From positions 1 through 51,458 of the forward strand of contig CAYNFT010000002.1 in assembly GCA_964396535.1 (NCBI GenBank): a stretch of DNA of 51,458 nt, given 5' to 3'. The translations under genes and the position numbers were made by a program. Below the pieces are notes generated by a model. It had not been told where the DNA came from. It did no database searches and worked only from the letters and a program-made list of their open reading frames with translations. Source of the stretch: CAYNFT01 sp964396535. GTDB lineage: Bacteria > Chloroflexota > Dehalococcoidia > Dehalococcoidales > UBA2162. Below are positions 32,260 to 39,920 of this stretch, piece by piece (position 1 is the first letter of the stretch; each line of letters begins with the position of its first letter).

Positions 32260-33201
32260 TTGCGAGTTGTTTTTTTGGGCACCCCTGAATTCGCCGTTCC
32301 CTCTCTGGAGTGCCTTCTTTGCAATCAATATCAAGTGGTGGCTGTTTATACTCAGCCCGATAGGGCGGCGGGCAGAGGGCGCTCTCTCGTTTCTTCTCCA
32401 GTGAAGATGGCGGCGATGGAGTGGGGGTTGACAGTGGTGCAGCCGGTCAGTTTCAGGGAAGCTGAGGCGGTAGCACAACTGGCTAGCTTTCAGCCTGATG
32501 TTATCGTGGTGGCTGCCTTTGGCCAGATTCTACCACAGTCGGTCCTGGATATTCCTGCCCTCAGGTGTATTAATATTCACCCCTCTCTGCTACCCAAGCA
32601 CAGAGGGGCTTCGCCAGTGTCAGCGGCTATTCTGTCTGGAGATGAGTTTACTGGAGTTAGCATTATGCTGATGGACAAGGGACTAGATACCGGTCCTGTA
32701 TTAGCCCAGGCGCAGGTACCTATTTCGGCACAGGATACCACGGGCTCACTTACGGCAAAGTTATCATTGATAGCAGCGCAGTTGCTACTGGAAGTTTTAC
32801 CCCGTTGGACTAGGGGCGAAATTACTCCCAGACCTCAGAACGAGACTGAAGCTAGCTATTCCGGCGAGTTCTCAAAGAAAGACGGTGGGATTGACTGGCA
32901 TCTCCCGGCGATAGATATATGGCGGCGAGTACGTGCTTTCCACCCTTGGCCGGGGTGTTACACCGAGTGGCAGGGAAAGCATCTCAAGGTTATGGAGGCG
33001 GTACCTTTACCGGCAGAAAAGAAACTTGAGGTAGGGCGGGTAGTAGCTCTGAATAAAAAAGGCGTGGTATTTGGAGTGAACACTGGGGATGGGATTTTAG
33101 GTATCTTAGAGGTTCAGCTTGAGGGAAAACGCGCCATGTCTGCTGCCGAATTCCTGCGAGGGCAGAGGCAGTTAATCGGGGCGATATTGCCATCGAATTA
33201 A
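32260..33201 (+). CDS. fmt: Methionyl-tRNA formyltransferase
   Basis: 313 residues from the TTG at 32260, which has GGGAGG six bases upstream and begins LRVVFLGTPEFAVPSLE. A frame reaching 32212 would include the promoter. The catalytic set is present: NIHPSLLPKHRGASPV (asparagine and histidine) and LDTGPVLAQ (aspartate). A C-terminal OB-fold domain (about 205-313) binds the acceptor stem. It formylates initiator Met-tRNA. mazG follows after 22 bp. Confidence 0.95.
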   Translation: MRVVFLGTPEFAVPSLECLLCNQYQVVAVYTQPDRAAGRGRSLVSSPVKMAAMEWGLTVVQPVSFREAEAVAQLASFQPDVIVVAAFGQILPQSVLDIPALRCINIHPSLLPKHRGASPVSAAILSGDEFTGVSIMLMDKGLDTGPVLAQAQVPISAQDTTGSLTAKLSLIAAQLLLEVLPRWTRGEITPRPQNETEASYSGEFSKKDGGIDWHLPAIDIWRRVRAFHPWPGCYTEWQGKHLKVMEAVPLPAEKKLEVGRVVALNKKGVVFGVNTGDGILGILEVQLEGKRAMSAAEFLRGQRQLIGAILPSN

Positions 33202-33223
33202 ATGATGTTGTAAGGAGGTTGTT

Positions 33224-34000
33224 TTGTCTTTACCGAAGAACCTGAACCGCTTTAAAACTCTGGTGGAAATTATCGCCAGGCTGCGGGCACCTGATGGCTG
33301 TCCCTGGGACAGAAAGCAGACCCATTCTTCCCTGCGGGAAAACCTGCTAGAGGAGTGCTACGAGTTGCTCGAGGCTCTGGATGAAGGTGATTCGGGCAAG
33401 ATTTGTGAAGAGCTGGGTGACCTGATGATGCAGGTCGTCCTTCACACCCAGATTGCCACTGAAGCCGAGGAATTTGAGCTTGGGGATGTGATGAATAGCA
33501 TTAATGCCAAGCTGATTCATCGGCACCCTCATATCTTTGGCTCGCAAAAGGTAAAGGATGCCGAGGAGGTGGCACATAACTGGGAAATTCTCAAGCAGGA
33601 AGAGCGTGGTACTGATACTTCGATACTGTCTAGCGTGCCCAAGCAGATGCCAGCCCTGGGTTACAGCCAGGAAATTCAGCGCCGGGTGGCGCAGCTTGGC
33701 TTTGACTGGGAAGATATTGAGGGTGTCATTGAAAAACTGGCTGAGGAGGTTGGTGAATTTAAGGAAAGCAATGAGGCAGAGAGGGCATGGGAGTTTGGTG
33801 ACCTGCTCTTTACTCTGGTCAATATTGCTCGACGGCTGGGAATTGACTCGGAGGCAGCGCTGAGGGAGGCGAACACTAGATTTTACCGCCGCTTCTCCTG
33901 TATGGAGGAGCTCTGCCGCCAGCGTGGGATAAACTTTGCCGACCTCTCCTTCGATGAGCAAAACGCCCTGTGGGAAGAGGCGAAGAGAGTTAAAGGATAA
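33224..34000 (+). CDS. mazG: Nucleoside triphosphate pyrophosphohydrolase MazG
   Basis: 258 residues, TTG start with AAGGAGG upstream. Two MazG helical domains lie in tandem. The first is DGCPWDRKQTHSSLRENLLEE with EELGDLMMQVVLHTQIA, giving the EExxE and ExxD metal motifs. The second is EEVGEFKESNEAERAWEFGDLLFTLVNIARR. MazG hydrolyses non-canonical and damaged NTPs to NMPs. Co-transcribed with fmt. Confidence 0.93.
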   Translation: MSLPKNLNRFKTLVEIIARLRAPDGCPWDRKQTHSSLRENLLEECYELLEALDEGDSGKICEELGDLMMQVVLHTQIATEAEEFELGDVMNSINAKLIHRHPHIFGSQKVKDAEEVAHNWEILKQEERGTDTSILSSVPKQMPALGYSQEIQRRVAQLGFDWEDIEGVIEKLAEEVGEFKESNEAERAWEFGDLLFTLVNIARRLGIDSEAALREANTRFYRRFSCMEELCRQRGINFADLSFDEQNALWEEAKRVKG

Positions 34001-34029
34001 GAGGTTTTTGTAGGCGTATGGCATTATGT

Positions 34030-34035
34030 TATAAT
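34030..34035 (+). promoter_or_regulatory. Possible -10 box for the gene at 34077
   Basis: A perfect TATAAT lies 42 bases before the ATG. The region 16-18 bp upstream has only a poor -35 match (TTGTAG), so this is a partial promoter call. Confidence 0.35.
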
Positions 34036-34076
34036 ATTAAATTACCTTTGTTTGAAAGTCAGATGGGAGGTGTAAG

Positions 34077-34484
34077 ATGCCTGAAATCCTTTTAGAGCCG
34101 CGAGTCGTTGCTTTGTTAGTAGCTCAAGATGCGTTTCAAGATGACCGTAGTAGAACCCATGTACACGGGATTTTTGATAATATAACTGCTCCGAAGTTTC
34201 CAATAGTTATTAGCTTTATGGTATTTGTTGCCTTTAAAGGTACGAAACAAGGAACTTACCAAGCAATGATTAAGCTTCTTGATTCGCTAGGGAATATAGT
34301 AATTCAAACTGAACAAGTAACTTTTGAGGTAACTGAGTATAAGGGACATACATGGTTTGCAAATTTGGGCGTACGCTTTCCTACTCCTCAGATGTATAGA
34401 ATTGAACTGATTGTTGACGGAATTCCGCGGATCGAGGTGCCGCTAATGGTTCGCCAAGCGGAAATCACTCCCCCGCAAGCATGA
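34077..34484 (+). CDS. Small protein of unknown function (DUF6941-like)
   Basis: 135 residues, ATG with GGGAGG upstream. The protein has the pattern VVALLVAQDAFQDDRSRTHV, then GIFDNITAPKFPIV, then strands making a likely beta sandwich, and closes with a PLMVRQAE strand. It resembles proteins annotated DUF6941, recalled from memory. Base composition is visibly richer in A+T than in mazG, so it may be a later arrival. Its stop codon lies inside the loop of a terminator. Single-gene unit. Confidence 0.65.
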   Translation: MPEILLEPRVVALLVAQDAFQDDRSRTHVHGIFDNITAPKFPIVISFMVFVAFKGTKQGTYQAMIKLLDSLGNIVIQTEQVTFEVTEYKGHTWFANLGVRFPTPQMYRIELIVDGIPRIEVPLMVRQAEITPPQA

Positions 34485-34494
34485 GGGGGTTTTT
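34470..34494 (+). terminator. Terminator overlapping the stop codon
   Basis: CCCCC (34470-34474), loop GCAAGCATGA, GGGGG (34485-34489), then TTTTT. The loop holds the TGA stop of the gene at 34077, so a ribosome finishing translation would cover the hairpin. Confidence 0.65.
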
Positions 34495-34524
34495 GATGCT
34501 AGAAATAGGATTTAGAGGTGCAAA

Positions 34525-34773
34525 ATGTATGCAGTCATAGATATAGATTATGAACAGATAAGTTCACCAGCAAAATATATTTTCGTATATGACCCAAATT
34601 TCTTTAATGAACGAATACAAGAAGATGGCACACTTCAAGCTGGATTAGAGGATTTGTCGATATTACTTGAGTTTCTTGAAGATGAAGAAGATATACGAGA
34701 GGGATTGAAAGGTTTGGCTGAGGAGGAGGGCACTATAACCTGGGAGCAGTATCAGCACCAAAGGAAAGAATAG
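34525..34773 (+). CDS. Probable antitoxin partner of the RelE/ParE-like toxin
   Basis: 82 residues, ATG with GAGGTG upstream. It is strongly acidic in the second half (LEFLEDEEDIREGLKGLAEEEG), a usual feature of antitoxins that neutralise a basic toxin. The N-terminal strand-helix stretch (MYAVIDIDYEQISSPAKYIF) is not a standard helix-turn-helix, so DNA binding is uncertain. It precedes the toxin by 10 bp in the same direction. The call rests mainly on position and charge. Confidence 0.6.
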   Translation: MYAVIDIDYEQISSPAKYIFVYDPNFFNERIQEDGTLQAGLEDLSILLEFLEDEEDIREGLKGLAEEEGTITWEQYQHQRKE

Positions 34774-34783
34774 AGGCTTCTAG

Positions 34784-35104
<321 letters not shown>

Positions 35105-35127
35105 CCCTGTGTAAAGACCATCCTCCC

Positions 35128-36259
35128 TTATCTCCAAGGGTCTACTTCTACCATGCTCTTCAGGCTAAAATCCCCGCCTGCTACGAAGTAAATCATACCT
35201 TCTCCAGCTATTATAATATTGATTTGTGAGGGAGAGCGAAACCGTTTTATCACAGTGTTGCCAGACATTGATAGACGCTCCCGTACAGCCTTCTGAGCCT
35301 GCTGACCTTCCTGAGTCGGAGGGGAAAGTTCAAGGTGCGGTATAGTGAAAGTCTGTACCATATCACTATCCAGCCATTCCTGAACTGTCATACTGCTATT
35401 CTCATAAACAAATTGCCTGAATTGCTCCTTGGTAGTAAAACCGAAGTCTTCCTCGAGCATTTTCGCAGAAAGAGGAGTCAGGAGCACCAGGGCACCACCT
35501 TCGGGTTCTGCATTATCCAGTACCTTCAGGGTGAAATCGGCCACGTTGTAGCCGCACCGCTGACGCAAGCCCCTTCCTTCCCATATGCTGACCACACTGT
35601 CTTCTCGGTTAAAGCCCTTCTCTACATGAAAAGGCTCCCAGGGTATCATAGGGTTATCCACATTCTCGGCAAAGGTCAGACTGTTGTACTGCAGGTTATT
35701 GCCCCAATCACCCATTATCGTGATACCAGGAATTGCGTAGCACAAACAGCGCCCCATCAGTTGCCAGGCCCGTCCAATAGTGGCGTTGGCATGATTGTAA
35801 GGACCCATACAGCCATATCCGGATTCCATACCTATCTCTTTTGCTATTGGTCCGTGAACGACTGCCGCACCGGTGAATGATTGTGCTGAGCTGAAATACG
35901 GGGGTCCTTTCGAGGCCAGACCAAGGAGTACCGGGAGATACTCAGGCTTACACCCCGCCATCACGGTGATAGTGGCAACCTTCTCCACGGTAATATTCTG
36001 TCCCTCACGCTGACCATTGTCTGTCATACCCATCCTGAAGGCTTCTGCCACTATCTCGTCAGGGCGATGGCTGGTTCCTGTCAACATCCTCTTAACATTT
36101 TCCTCCGTGGGAATTACTATTGGTAAGCCGTCAGTCATTTTGTTGTCGAGGAAGTACTGCTGTACTTCATCGTAGGTACCTGGCCATGGGGTTCAGTACA
36201 TTTGTGTAGACCCTTTCTTTCTCAGCGACTGTTGGATTGTAGGAGTTTTTTGATTTCAT
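35128..36259 (-). pseudogene. Frameshifted gene, related to proteins of UGSC-type (seleno)protein loci
   Basis: The main open frame (35128-36138, 336 residues) begins MTDGLPIVIPTEENVKRML, but the gene clearly starts earlier. At 36259 an ATG with AAAGGAGGAG upstream opens a 30-codon frame (MKSKNSYNPTVAEKERVYT, then NVLNPMARYLR) that stops at 36167. Directly there the other frame continues as TYDEVQQYFLDNKMTDGLP. One indel near 36165-36185 therefore splits a protein of about 365 residues. The DGLP...PTEE and EKVATITVMAGCKPEY motifs resemble proteins I associate with UGSC-type selenoprotein loci; no UGSC motif is present and the function is unknown. It may be a real mutation or a sequencing error. 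Confidence 0.6.
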
Positions 36260-36280
36260 CTTTTCTCCTCCTTTTTGACT

Positions 36281-36311
36281 AAAATATATGCCCCGCAGCT
36301 TGCTGCGGGGC
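36281..36311 (-). terminator. Strong rho-independent terminator
   Basis: On the minus strand GCCCCGCAGC-AA-GCTGCGGGGC (10 perfect pairs), followed by ATATATTTT. It lies 14 bp downstream of the alcohol dehydrogenase fragment and just before the frameshifted gene. Confidence 0.75.
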
Positions 36312-36325
36312 ACCGCTGACCGGCC

Positions 36326-36595
36326 CTACTCAAACATTATCACATTGCGTAGTGCTTCTCCCTTTTCTGTAGACTCAATTGCCTCGTTAATGCGTTCCAG
36401 AGGATAGCGACCAGTGATAAGCTCATCCAACTTGAGGCGTCCCTCCCGGTAAAGCTCCACAAGATGGGGAATATCTATATTCAGCCGGGGTGACCCTCCG
36501 CCACAACTAGTAAGTACTCTCTCACCCCCAACGAAGTCAAACGCTGAAAAGCTTATACTCTCTTTGATTGGTACCAGGCCGATTATGACTGTCAC
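36326..36595 (-). pseudogene. C-terminal fragment of a zinc-dependent alcohol dehydrogenase
   Basis: 89 codons matching the last quarter of a medium-chain zinc alcohol dehydrogenase: a GERVLTSCGGGSPRLNIDIP region, then LVELYREGRLKLDELI, then GRYPLERINEAIESTEKGEA. A complete enzyme has about 350-370 residues with zinc and NAD sites, all missing here. No matching sequence continues upstream. Its 5' break point coincides with the 20-bp direct repeat at 36599. A strong terminator follows its end. Confidence 0.8.
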
Positions 36596-36598
36596 TAT

Positions 36599-36618
36599 TA
36601 AACGAACATCGGGATGTC
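36599..36618. repeat. 20-bp direct repeat, left of catalase
   Basis: TAAACGAACAT-C-GGGATGTC. It matches 19 of 20 bases with 38380-38399 in the same orientation. The inner ACAT...ATGT is itself a small dyad. It lies 4 bp from the truncated end of the alcohol dehydrogenase fragment. Confidence 0.75.
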
Positions 36619-36750
36619 TGTCCAGTCATGAGTATAAATATTCGATACCGTTCGGATTTTCAGTTCAATTAAGGTAATTACTGACTTTCTCTATATTTAT
36701 GCGGTAATAAAAACGTATCTCTTGCCGTGCTTTATTAATTTAATTCCGGT

Positions 36751-38259
36751 TTAAGTCGTAGCCTTAGCTCTCTCCTCCTGAGACATATTGGCCAGCTTCT
36801 CCACCTCTTTTACGCTAAGACCGAGACCTTCGACGACGTGGCTACCGTATTCTTTGTCCGCTTTATAGAATATTGCTGCTTGGCGAAGCTGAATCCGTTT
36901 CTGAGCATTGCAGAGATGAGTTGTGATATTACCAATTAGATGTTCTCTGTCTTCATCGGTCATGACCCTACGGTATAGCTCTCCTGCCTGGAAGAAATCG
37001 TCGTTGGGATGGTTGTAAGGCTGACGAGCCGCCTGTCCTGAGACATCAAACGAGGGTTCGGCAACATCGGGTGTTGGTTCTGGGCCGCCGAAGCTATTGG
37101 GGTAATAGTTCGGGCCGTCTCCGCTGTTGTCGTCGAGAGCCATGGAACCATCACGCTGGTAGTAGTTCACGCTGGCGGCCTTCGCCCTGTTTATTGGCAG
37201 CAGGTGGTAATTGGGTCCCAGGCGATGAATGTGGGTATCGTGGTAGGAGAAAAGCCTGCCCTGTAATAGTTTATCCGGCGATGCAGCGATTCCGGGGACA
37301 AAATTGGCAGGAGAAAACGCAGCCTGCTCCACTTCCGCAAAGTAATTCTTAGGATTCTTATTAAGCACCATACGACCGATTGTCATCGGCGGATAGTCAG
37401 CGTGGAACCAGACTTTGGTAATATCAAAGGGGTCAAAGCGGTATTTACCAGCTTCCTCTGGGGTCATAATCTGGACTTCAACGCGCCAGGACGGGTAATC
37501 ACCTTTTTCGATGGTATCGTGGAGGTCCCTTGTAGCGTGGTCCGGGTCCTTCCCCTTCATTTCGGTAGCTTCATCACGTGTCAGATTCTGAATACCCTGC
37601 TCCGTCTTGAAGTGATACTGCACCCAGTAGTATTCGCCTTTTTCATTGTACCACTTAAATGTATGACTGCTGTAGCCGTTCATATGGCGAAATGTTCTGG
37701 GTATCCCACGATCAGAAAAGAGAATAGTGACCTGGTGGACAGATTCTGGGGTAAGAGACAGAAAGTCCCAGAACATGTCTGCATCTTTCAGGTTGGTGCC
37801 CGGGTGACGTTTCTGAGTATGAATGAAATCAGGGAATTTCAGCGGGTCACGAATGAAAAAGACGGGGGTATTGTTTCCAGTCATGTCGTAATTACCTTCT
37901 TCAGTATAGAACTTGACTGCGAATCCGCGAGGGTCTCTCTCCGCGTCCGCCGATCCCTTCTCGCCACCCACAGTAGAAAAGCGTACGAAGACATCCGTAC
38001 GTTTACCGATCTCTGATAGGAACTGGGCTCTGGTGAACTTCGTTACATCGGCAGTAACCTCAAAGTATCCGTGTGCACCGGCACCTTTGGCGTGAACCAC
38101 ACGTTCCGGGATGCGTTCCCGGTCGAAATGGCCGAGTTTTTCCAGCAAATGGGTATCCTGCATTAGGATAGGGCCAGGGATTCCAGCGGTTTTGCTGTTC
38201 TGGTCATTATCGACTGGTGCTCCGAAACCGGTTGTATAGGGTTTCTTTTTCTGCGGCAT
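36751..38259 (-). CDS. katA: Monofunctional haem catalase
   Basis: 502 residues, the small-subunit (clade 3) type. Catalytic H56 is in RIPERVVHAKGAGAHG and the distal asparagine in MTGNNTPVFF (129-130). The haem-ligand tyrosine is Y339 in RLFSYHDTHIHRLG. It decomposes hydrogen peroxide to water and oxygen in the cytoplasm. ATG at 38259 with AAAAGGAGG upstream and a consensus-like promoter. A typical catalase is unusual in a strictly anaerobic Dehalococcoidia, and the flanking direct repeats and tRNA remnants suggest it arrived by transfer. It appears intact. Confidence 0.95.
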   Translation of the reverse strand: MPQKKKPYTTGFGAPVDNDQNSKTAGIPGPILMQDTHLLEKLGHFDRERIPERVVHAKGAGAHGYFEVTADVTKFTRAQFLSEIGKRTDVFVRFSTVGGEKGSADAERDPRGFAVKFYTEEGNYDMTGNNTPVFFIRDPLKFPDFIHTQKRHPGTNLKDADMFWDFLSLTPESVHQVTILFSDRGIPRTFRHMNGYSSHTFKWYNEKGEYYWVQYHFKTEQGIQNLTRDEATEMKGKDPDHATRDLHDTIEKGDYPSWRVEVQIMTPEEAGKYRFDPFDITKVWFHADYPPMTIGRMVLNKNPKNYFAEVEQAAFSPANFVPGIAASPDKLLQGRLFSYHDTHIHRLGPNYHLLPINRAKAASVNYYQRDGSMALDDNSGDGPNYYPNSFGGPEPTPDVAEPSFDVSGQAARQPYNHPNDDFFQAGELYRRVMTDEDREHLIGNITTHLCNAQKRIQLRQAAIFYKADKEYGSHVVEGLGLSVKEVEKLANMSQEERAKATT

Positions 38260-38324
38260 TTCAATCCTCCTTTTCAGGGAATTTTTATCTGAAGTAAGGT
38301 GTTCGGGTATTTTGGGAGGACAAT

Positions 38325-38353
38325 AGTGTATTATATTAACATTGTATTGTCAA
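38325..38353 (-). promoter_or_regulatory. katA: Catalase promoter
   Basis: TTGACA (38353-38348) and TACACT (38330-38325) with a 17-bp spacer on the minus strand. The leader is about 58 bases and ends in the AAAAGGAGG ribosome site. Confidence 0.65.
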
Positions 38354-38379
38354 TAATGAATCGAGTAGCAAGCTACCAC

Positions 38380-38399
38380 TAAACGAACATGGGGATGTC
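38380..38399. repeat. 20-bp direct repeat, right of catalase
   Basis: TAAACGAACAT-G-GGGATGTC, 19 of 20 identical to 36599-36618. Together the two copies bracket catalase and its promoter in a 1.8-kb segment. Confidence 0.75.
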
Positions 38400-38618
38400 G
38401 ACATGACCTTAAGAGTGAAAAGATATTCTTCTCATTCGAAATCAATTTCACATTCTGAGTAATCGTTACCTTCATCGGGCAAGCTTTGTGACCAACTCCC
38501 CGGTGGAAATTAGATTTACCATCAGATTCCATAGTTTTGACAATTAGCCTATGATGGTCTTCCCCTTTCTTGGATGATTCGTCTAAAAGTAGGGTTTTTT
38601 CTTACACTCCCATGTCGT

Positions 38619-39296
38619 TTACGCAATCTCCTCCCGCTGTTTCAGAAAAATCTCAAGACGTGGATTGACTGCCAGCATGTGTTGCCGAACCCTAGACAAT
38701 AGGCTCTTCTTGTCATGCATCTTGTAGATGTGTTCGGGAAACGGCCAATTTACAAAGTCCGTTGCGCCGCTTTTTCGGATAAGTTCTTTCCATGCTGGGG
38801 CCTCATCTGTAACAGATGCTACACGCTTCCGAACGGACTCCGGCGGATCGCCGCGTCTCTCACAGTTCTCTTTTGTCTTTTCCTGTAACTCAGCCCAATT
38901 CTCCATCTCGGTGATGCGGCGTAGCGTAGGATTGAGGACTATAATTTCCGTTTCGCCAAAAGCTGTCGCTACATCTGCAACTGCAAGGGAAGAAAGAAGG
39001 ATGGGTGCGTACACCTCAGTCTTAGCGAGATCGCCTTGAAGACCACTGAAGATAATGCCTTGCCATTCTCCGCGCACAGTGAAGAAGAGTACCTTTCCTT
39101 TGGGGGACCATTCGACTCGTTCTTTCCAGTAGCAGGGGATTTCTTGAACTGTATCTCCGAGCGTACGAAGCATAGATTGAAGATCGTCGCGAAATTTAGG
39201 CGGAGCATACAGCTTATCATCATGGTCGCGAGGGCCGTCTTCGCGCAAACGGTAGGAATCAAGTTTTACCAAGTCGTCCCTCAGTAGGGCAGACAA
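38619..39296 (-). CDS. Protein of unknown function in the tRNA-Pro islet
   Basis: 225 residues at most. The first start is a TTG at 39296 with a poor ribosome site; the ATG at codon 42 (MLRTLGDTVQEI) is an alternative. The sequence is mixed alpha-beta, with VLFFTVRGEWQGIIFSGLQG and a helical, charged second half (ENWAELQEKTKENCERRGD). I recognise no family, no membrane span and no clear catalytic motif. It is adjacent to the intact tRNA-Pro (108-bp gap), so it is the first gene inside the suspected islet, a position often taken by an integrase, but no integrase motif is visible. Confidence 0.6.
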   Translation of the reverse strand: MSALLRDDLVKLDSYRLREDGPRDHDDKLYAPPKFRDDLQSMLRTLGDTVQEIPCYWKERVEWSPKGKVLFFTVRGEWQGIIFSGLQGDLAKTEVYAPILLSSLAVADVATAFGETEIIVLNPTLRRITEMENWAELQEKTKENCERRGDPPESVRKRVASVTDEAPAWKELIRKSGATDFVNWPFPEHIYKMHDKKSLLSRVRQHMLAVNPRLEIFLKQREEIA

Positions 39297-39404
39297 AGGG
39301 CTTCATTGACATTGAGTTAGCCCAATTCTAAAATGAACACTAGAGGAGGCAAGAGTGTTAGCGCTATGAGGCACAGGGGCAAATATGATTCGAGATATTG
39401 AAGA

Positions 39405-39482
39405 TGGTCGGGGTGAGAGGACTTGAACCTCCGAACCTCTGCGTCCCGAACGCAGCGCTCTACCCAACTGAGCTACACCCCG
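39405..39482 (-). tRNA. tRNA-Pro (anticodon CGG), with encoded CCA
   Basis: Cloverleaf on the minus strand: acceptor CGGGGTG/CACCCCG, D arm GCTC-AGTTGGGTA-GAGC, anticodon arm CTGCG-TTCGGGA-CGCAG (anticodon CGG, reading CCG), variable loop AGGTTC, T arm GGAGG-TTCAAGT-CCTCT with one G-T pair, discriminator A, and CCA at 39407-39405. All stems close, so it should be functional. Confidence 0.95.
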
Positions 39483-39527
39483 ATTATTAAATTATTGGCT
39501 TGAATTTTTATTCCATAATATCAACTT

Positions 39528-39572
39528 CAGTGTCCCGAACGTGGCGCGCTACCCAACTGCGCTACGCCCCGA
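39528..39572 (-). pseudogene. tRNA-Pro 5' half, copy B (degenerate)
   Basis: Minus strand: CGGGGCG acceptor strand, D arm GCGC-AGTTGGGTA-GCGC and the anticodon loop TTCGGGA. The anticodon stem is CCACG/CACTG with three mismatches, so this copy is broken. The homology stops at the 3' side of the anticodon stem; no T arm follows. It lies 46 bp upstream of the intact tRNA-Pro. Confidence 0.8.
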
Positions 39573-39595
39573 CTTTTATGCTATAATATCAACCG

Positions 39596-39640
39596 CAGCG
39601 TCCCGAACGCTGCGCGCTATCCAACTGCGCTACGCCCCGC
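39596..39640 (-). pseudogene. tRNA-Pro 5' half, copy A (structurally intact half)
   Basis: Minus strand: CGGGGCG acceptor strand, D arm GCGC-AGTTGGATA-GCGC, and a perfect anticodon arm CAGCG-TTCGGGA-CGCTG. It ends at the same point as copy B. The linker after each copy (GTTGATATTATAGCATAAAA here) is also shared in altered form with copy B, so the repeat unit is about 68 bp. Its acceptor strand pairs perfectly with the orphan 3' half at 35050. Confidence 0.8.
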
Positions 39641-39689
39641 TGGCGATATTATAAACGGATTTCACCTCTTCAGCAAGGATAGGGAGAGT

Positions 39690-39914
39690 TATGGAGAGGC
39701 GTAGCTTCTAAATAAGTAGTTCTCCTCGTCAGTTGCAGGAGAGACCTAAAAAGGGGAGTGAAAGAGGGGCGAAGTTTCTCAAGTAATGGGGAGTTACAGA
39801 GAGGTGAAACCTATCTAGCAATGGGGAGTTGAAGAGGTGCTTAGCCCCTCTTTCAAAAACTCCTTCCCCTTCCCCTTATTAAGGGGAAGGGGATACAGGG
39901 GATGGGGTTTTATA
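39690..39914. repeat. GC-rich hairpin repeat cluster, copy 9
   Basis: Several partial hairpin-2 units (GAGAGGCGTAGCTTCT, AAAGAGGGGCGAAGTTTCTC, AGAGAGGTGAAACCTATCT, GAAGAGGTGCTTAGCCCCTCTT) are separated by GGGGAGTT. Then come a full hairpin 1 (CCCCTTCCCCTT-ATT-AAGGGGAAGGGG) and GATACAGGGGATGGGG. With the tRNA halves this accounts for the 438-bp gene-free gap 39483-39920. Confidence 0.75.
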
Positions 39915-39920
39915 GATAAG

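Larger units (their letters stand above)
38260..38618. other. Intergenic region upstream of catalase
   Basis: This 359-bp gap holds the catalase promoter, a GTAGC-AA-GCTAC dyad just upstream of it and the right copy of the 20-bp direct repeat. The rest (38400-38618) shows no credible gene, hairpin or promoter. A 60-codon minus-strand frame there lacks a ribosome site. No clear PerR or Fur box was seen. Confidence 0.5.

Noticed and set aside
38350..38532. Minus-strand frame of 60 codons upstream of catalase
   Set aside because: No ribosome site, and it runs through the catalase promoter and direct repeat.
39837..39920. Longer start for the phosphoglycerate mutase
   Set aside because: The extension is repeat sequence; the family begins at the ATG at 39921.
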